The notes under the pieces were generated by a model. That model made no database searches. It saw nothing but the letters and a program-made list of their open reading frames with translations, and was not told the origin of the DNA. Positions 62,806 through 64,000 of a stretch of DNA of 64,000 nt are shown here, piece by piece (within the stretch, counting starts at the first letter, position 1; each line of letters starts with the position of its first letter). Location: the NCBI GenBank assembly GCA_947396885.1, contig OX377204.1, positions 24,435,706 to 24,499,705 of the forward strand. Reading direction: 5' to 3'. Source of the stretch: Heligmosomoides polygyrus polygyrus. Its lineage: Eukaryota > Nematoda > Chromadorea > Rhabditida > Heligmosomidae. Made by a program: the position numbers and the translations under genes.

Positions 62806-64000
62806 CTTCTCCAGAAACCTAAAAGCTTTTTTCAGTTACACGGCAAAATTTTTATGACCACTCAAATGGTGCTGTCTTTTTCGAGACATCGTTGCGATGC
62901 CCTGTTACCATTAAAGTATTGAAAAACCATCAGAAAAGATGAAGCTTGGTACTCATTTTGGCCTTTTCAAAGCAGATTTGGTTTAGCTTGTATTTTTTGT
63001 TTTTTATGAATGTTCTTTTTCCTTGCTCATAGCGCACCTTTTGGAATCCCGATTTTATTTCAGGACCATCTTCTTGGCTGCAATTATGTTTTTATACGCA
63101 TGACAATAGGCTTGAGATGGGGCGCGATGAAGTGAATTATTATACCGCATGACGTCAAATGTCTGCTGTTCAGCTTAGGTAAACAACTGCATAATAGGGA
63201 AAAAGAAGGAGAGGAGGTTGCATCGTGCATTAGGTTTGATGACACAGCGCTTTCACGCCAAATACCATGTCCCCACTCAATGAATGAGACAGTTCGTCCG
63301 AAGAAAAAAACAGAGACGCGTTCAGAAACAAAAAGCAGAAACAGAGACTGAAGAGGATATTTTGCGGTGCAGTACCTACTAAAAAGAAATCGTCCTTGTA
63401 TGGTTGAACAAAATTTTTGAGAATGGTTTTGATGATTCTTTGAAGTGCAGGTGTCTGGAAAACGATAACCCATTCGAAAACCTGTATAGTCCTGCCGAAG
63501 AAAGCGCCCACGTAGAACGGATTTATGCAAATTTCTCAAAATTGAAGATTACTCATATTTATTTATTTAGTTAGTTTTCTACGTGGAAAACCACGCAGAT
63601 AAGTAATTCAAAATTTTTTTACATAGTATAGCCTTCTTCTCAAGTGTGAAACTCGAAGTTGTGTGAAATTGAAACACAGTTGAGAAAAATTTAAATACAA
63701 TTGAATTTGCAGGAAATTTTAACTATTCCTTATATCCATGCAACTGCAACTGCAAACCACTACGACCAAATCAGTTTAGTACTTTACCGACATTTTGGCG
63801 CGCTTGACGCCTTATTAAGGATTTACATGACGTTAATAGTCCTATTAATAGTGGTTTGTTTACTTCCTTAAGAACATGGTTCGATTTGAAAGTTTCTTTT
63901 TTCCTCGTTACGAACTCCTTTTCTTACAAAAATGTTATGTTTAAGGCTCTTCTGCTGACATACCTGTGAATATTGGAACCGTATCATTTTAAGCCTTGCT
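62806..64000. other. Unassigned end of window
   Basis: Two overlapping minus frames (63084-63539, 151 codons; 63230-63511, 93 codons) are rich in Phe, Ser and Cys with no recognised motif. No splice-supported gene structure could be deduced. Confidence 0.35.

Overview
The window reads as repeat-rich, non-coding animal DNA, most likely from a nematode and probably a strongylid such as a hookworm. That assignment is an inference. It rests on the mix of element families (RTE-clade and CR1-like non-LTR retrotransposons, Penelope-like GIY-YIG elements, several mariner/Tc1 lineages, and one abundant tRNA-derived SINE-like repeat), an AT-rich background, and the absence of any bacterial-type gene layout. 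I could not recognise a single host gene or a bona fide tRNA or rRNA gene. Nearly everything identifiable is a mobile element or its debris.

Layout. 0-5 kb: a gutted RTE element (family 'RTE-A', about 1.03-3.30 kb), a SINE split by a satellite fragment (3.85-4.38 kb) and a 3' stub of RTE-A on the minus strand. 5-20 kb: a TTCGAA-rich array fused in frame to a Penelope-like endonuclease (6.7-7.9 kb), a CR1-like fragment (9.2-9.6 kb), a second RTE lineage (11.5-12.4 kb), a Penelope-like copy on minus (13.0-13.8 kb), two facing copies of a ~900-bp mariner (15.36-17.33 kb), and a chimera of Penelope-like and RTE fragments (18.5-18.8 kb). 20-35 kb: a maT-like transposon nested in a SINE (20.2-21.65 kb), a long unassigned stretch with a direct-repeat pair (23.9-25.0 kb), more RTE-A 3' stubs, and a Hsmar1-like mariner with near-perfect terminal repeats (30.4-31.7 kb). 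36-51 kb: two copies of another mariner family (36.8-38.0 and 49.5-50.6 kb), and between them a ~6.8-kb fold-back element (38.73-45.57 kb) carrying satellite units and interrupted by a ~3.3-kb CR1-like retrotransposon. 51-56 kb: a mariner cut by a near-complete RTE ('RTE-B', 52.79-55.95 kb) with a perfect 12-bp target duplication. 59-62 kb: a second RTE-A copy lying between ~350-bp inverted arms that carry tRNA-like boxes.

The most notable feature is at the exact 5' end of RTE-B (minus strand, 55885-55949). This 65-nt stretch folds on paper into the nested double pseudoknot of a hepatitis-delta-like self-cleaving ribozyme, and the predicted cleavage site coincides with the element/target-duplication junction. 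Such ribozymes are known at the 5' ends of some non-LTR retrotransposons, so the class is not new, but the fit here is strikingly complete. Other points of interest are two perfect snap-back palindromes (8582-8639 and 52527-52577), one of which is demonstrably a mutation inside a transposase; a 36-nt perfect palindrome inside one terminal repeat of the fold-back element; a motif shared by Penelope-like 3' ends with hammerhead-like layout; and several nested insertions that give a relative chronology.

No gene here appears to work with another in a pathway. The organisation is one of successive insertion, truncation and decay. All transposase and reverse-transcriptase reading frames carry frameshifts, stops or deletions, the least damaged being the RTE-B polyprotein (two frameshifts) and the 15.4-kb mariner catalytic domain (open but lacking its N-terminus).
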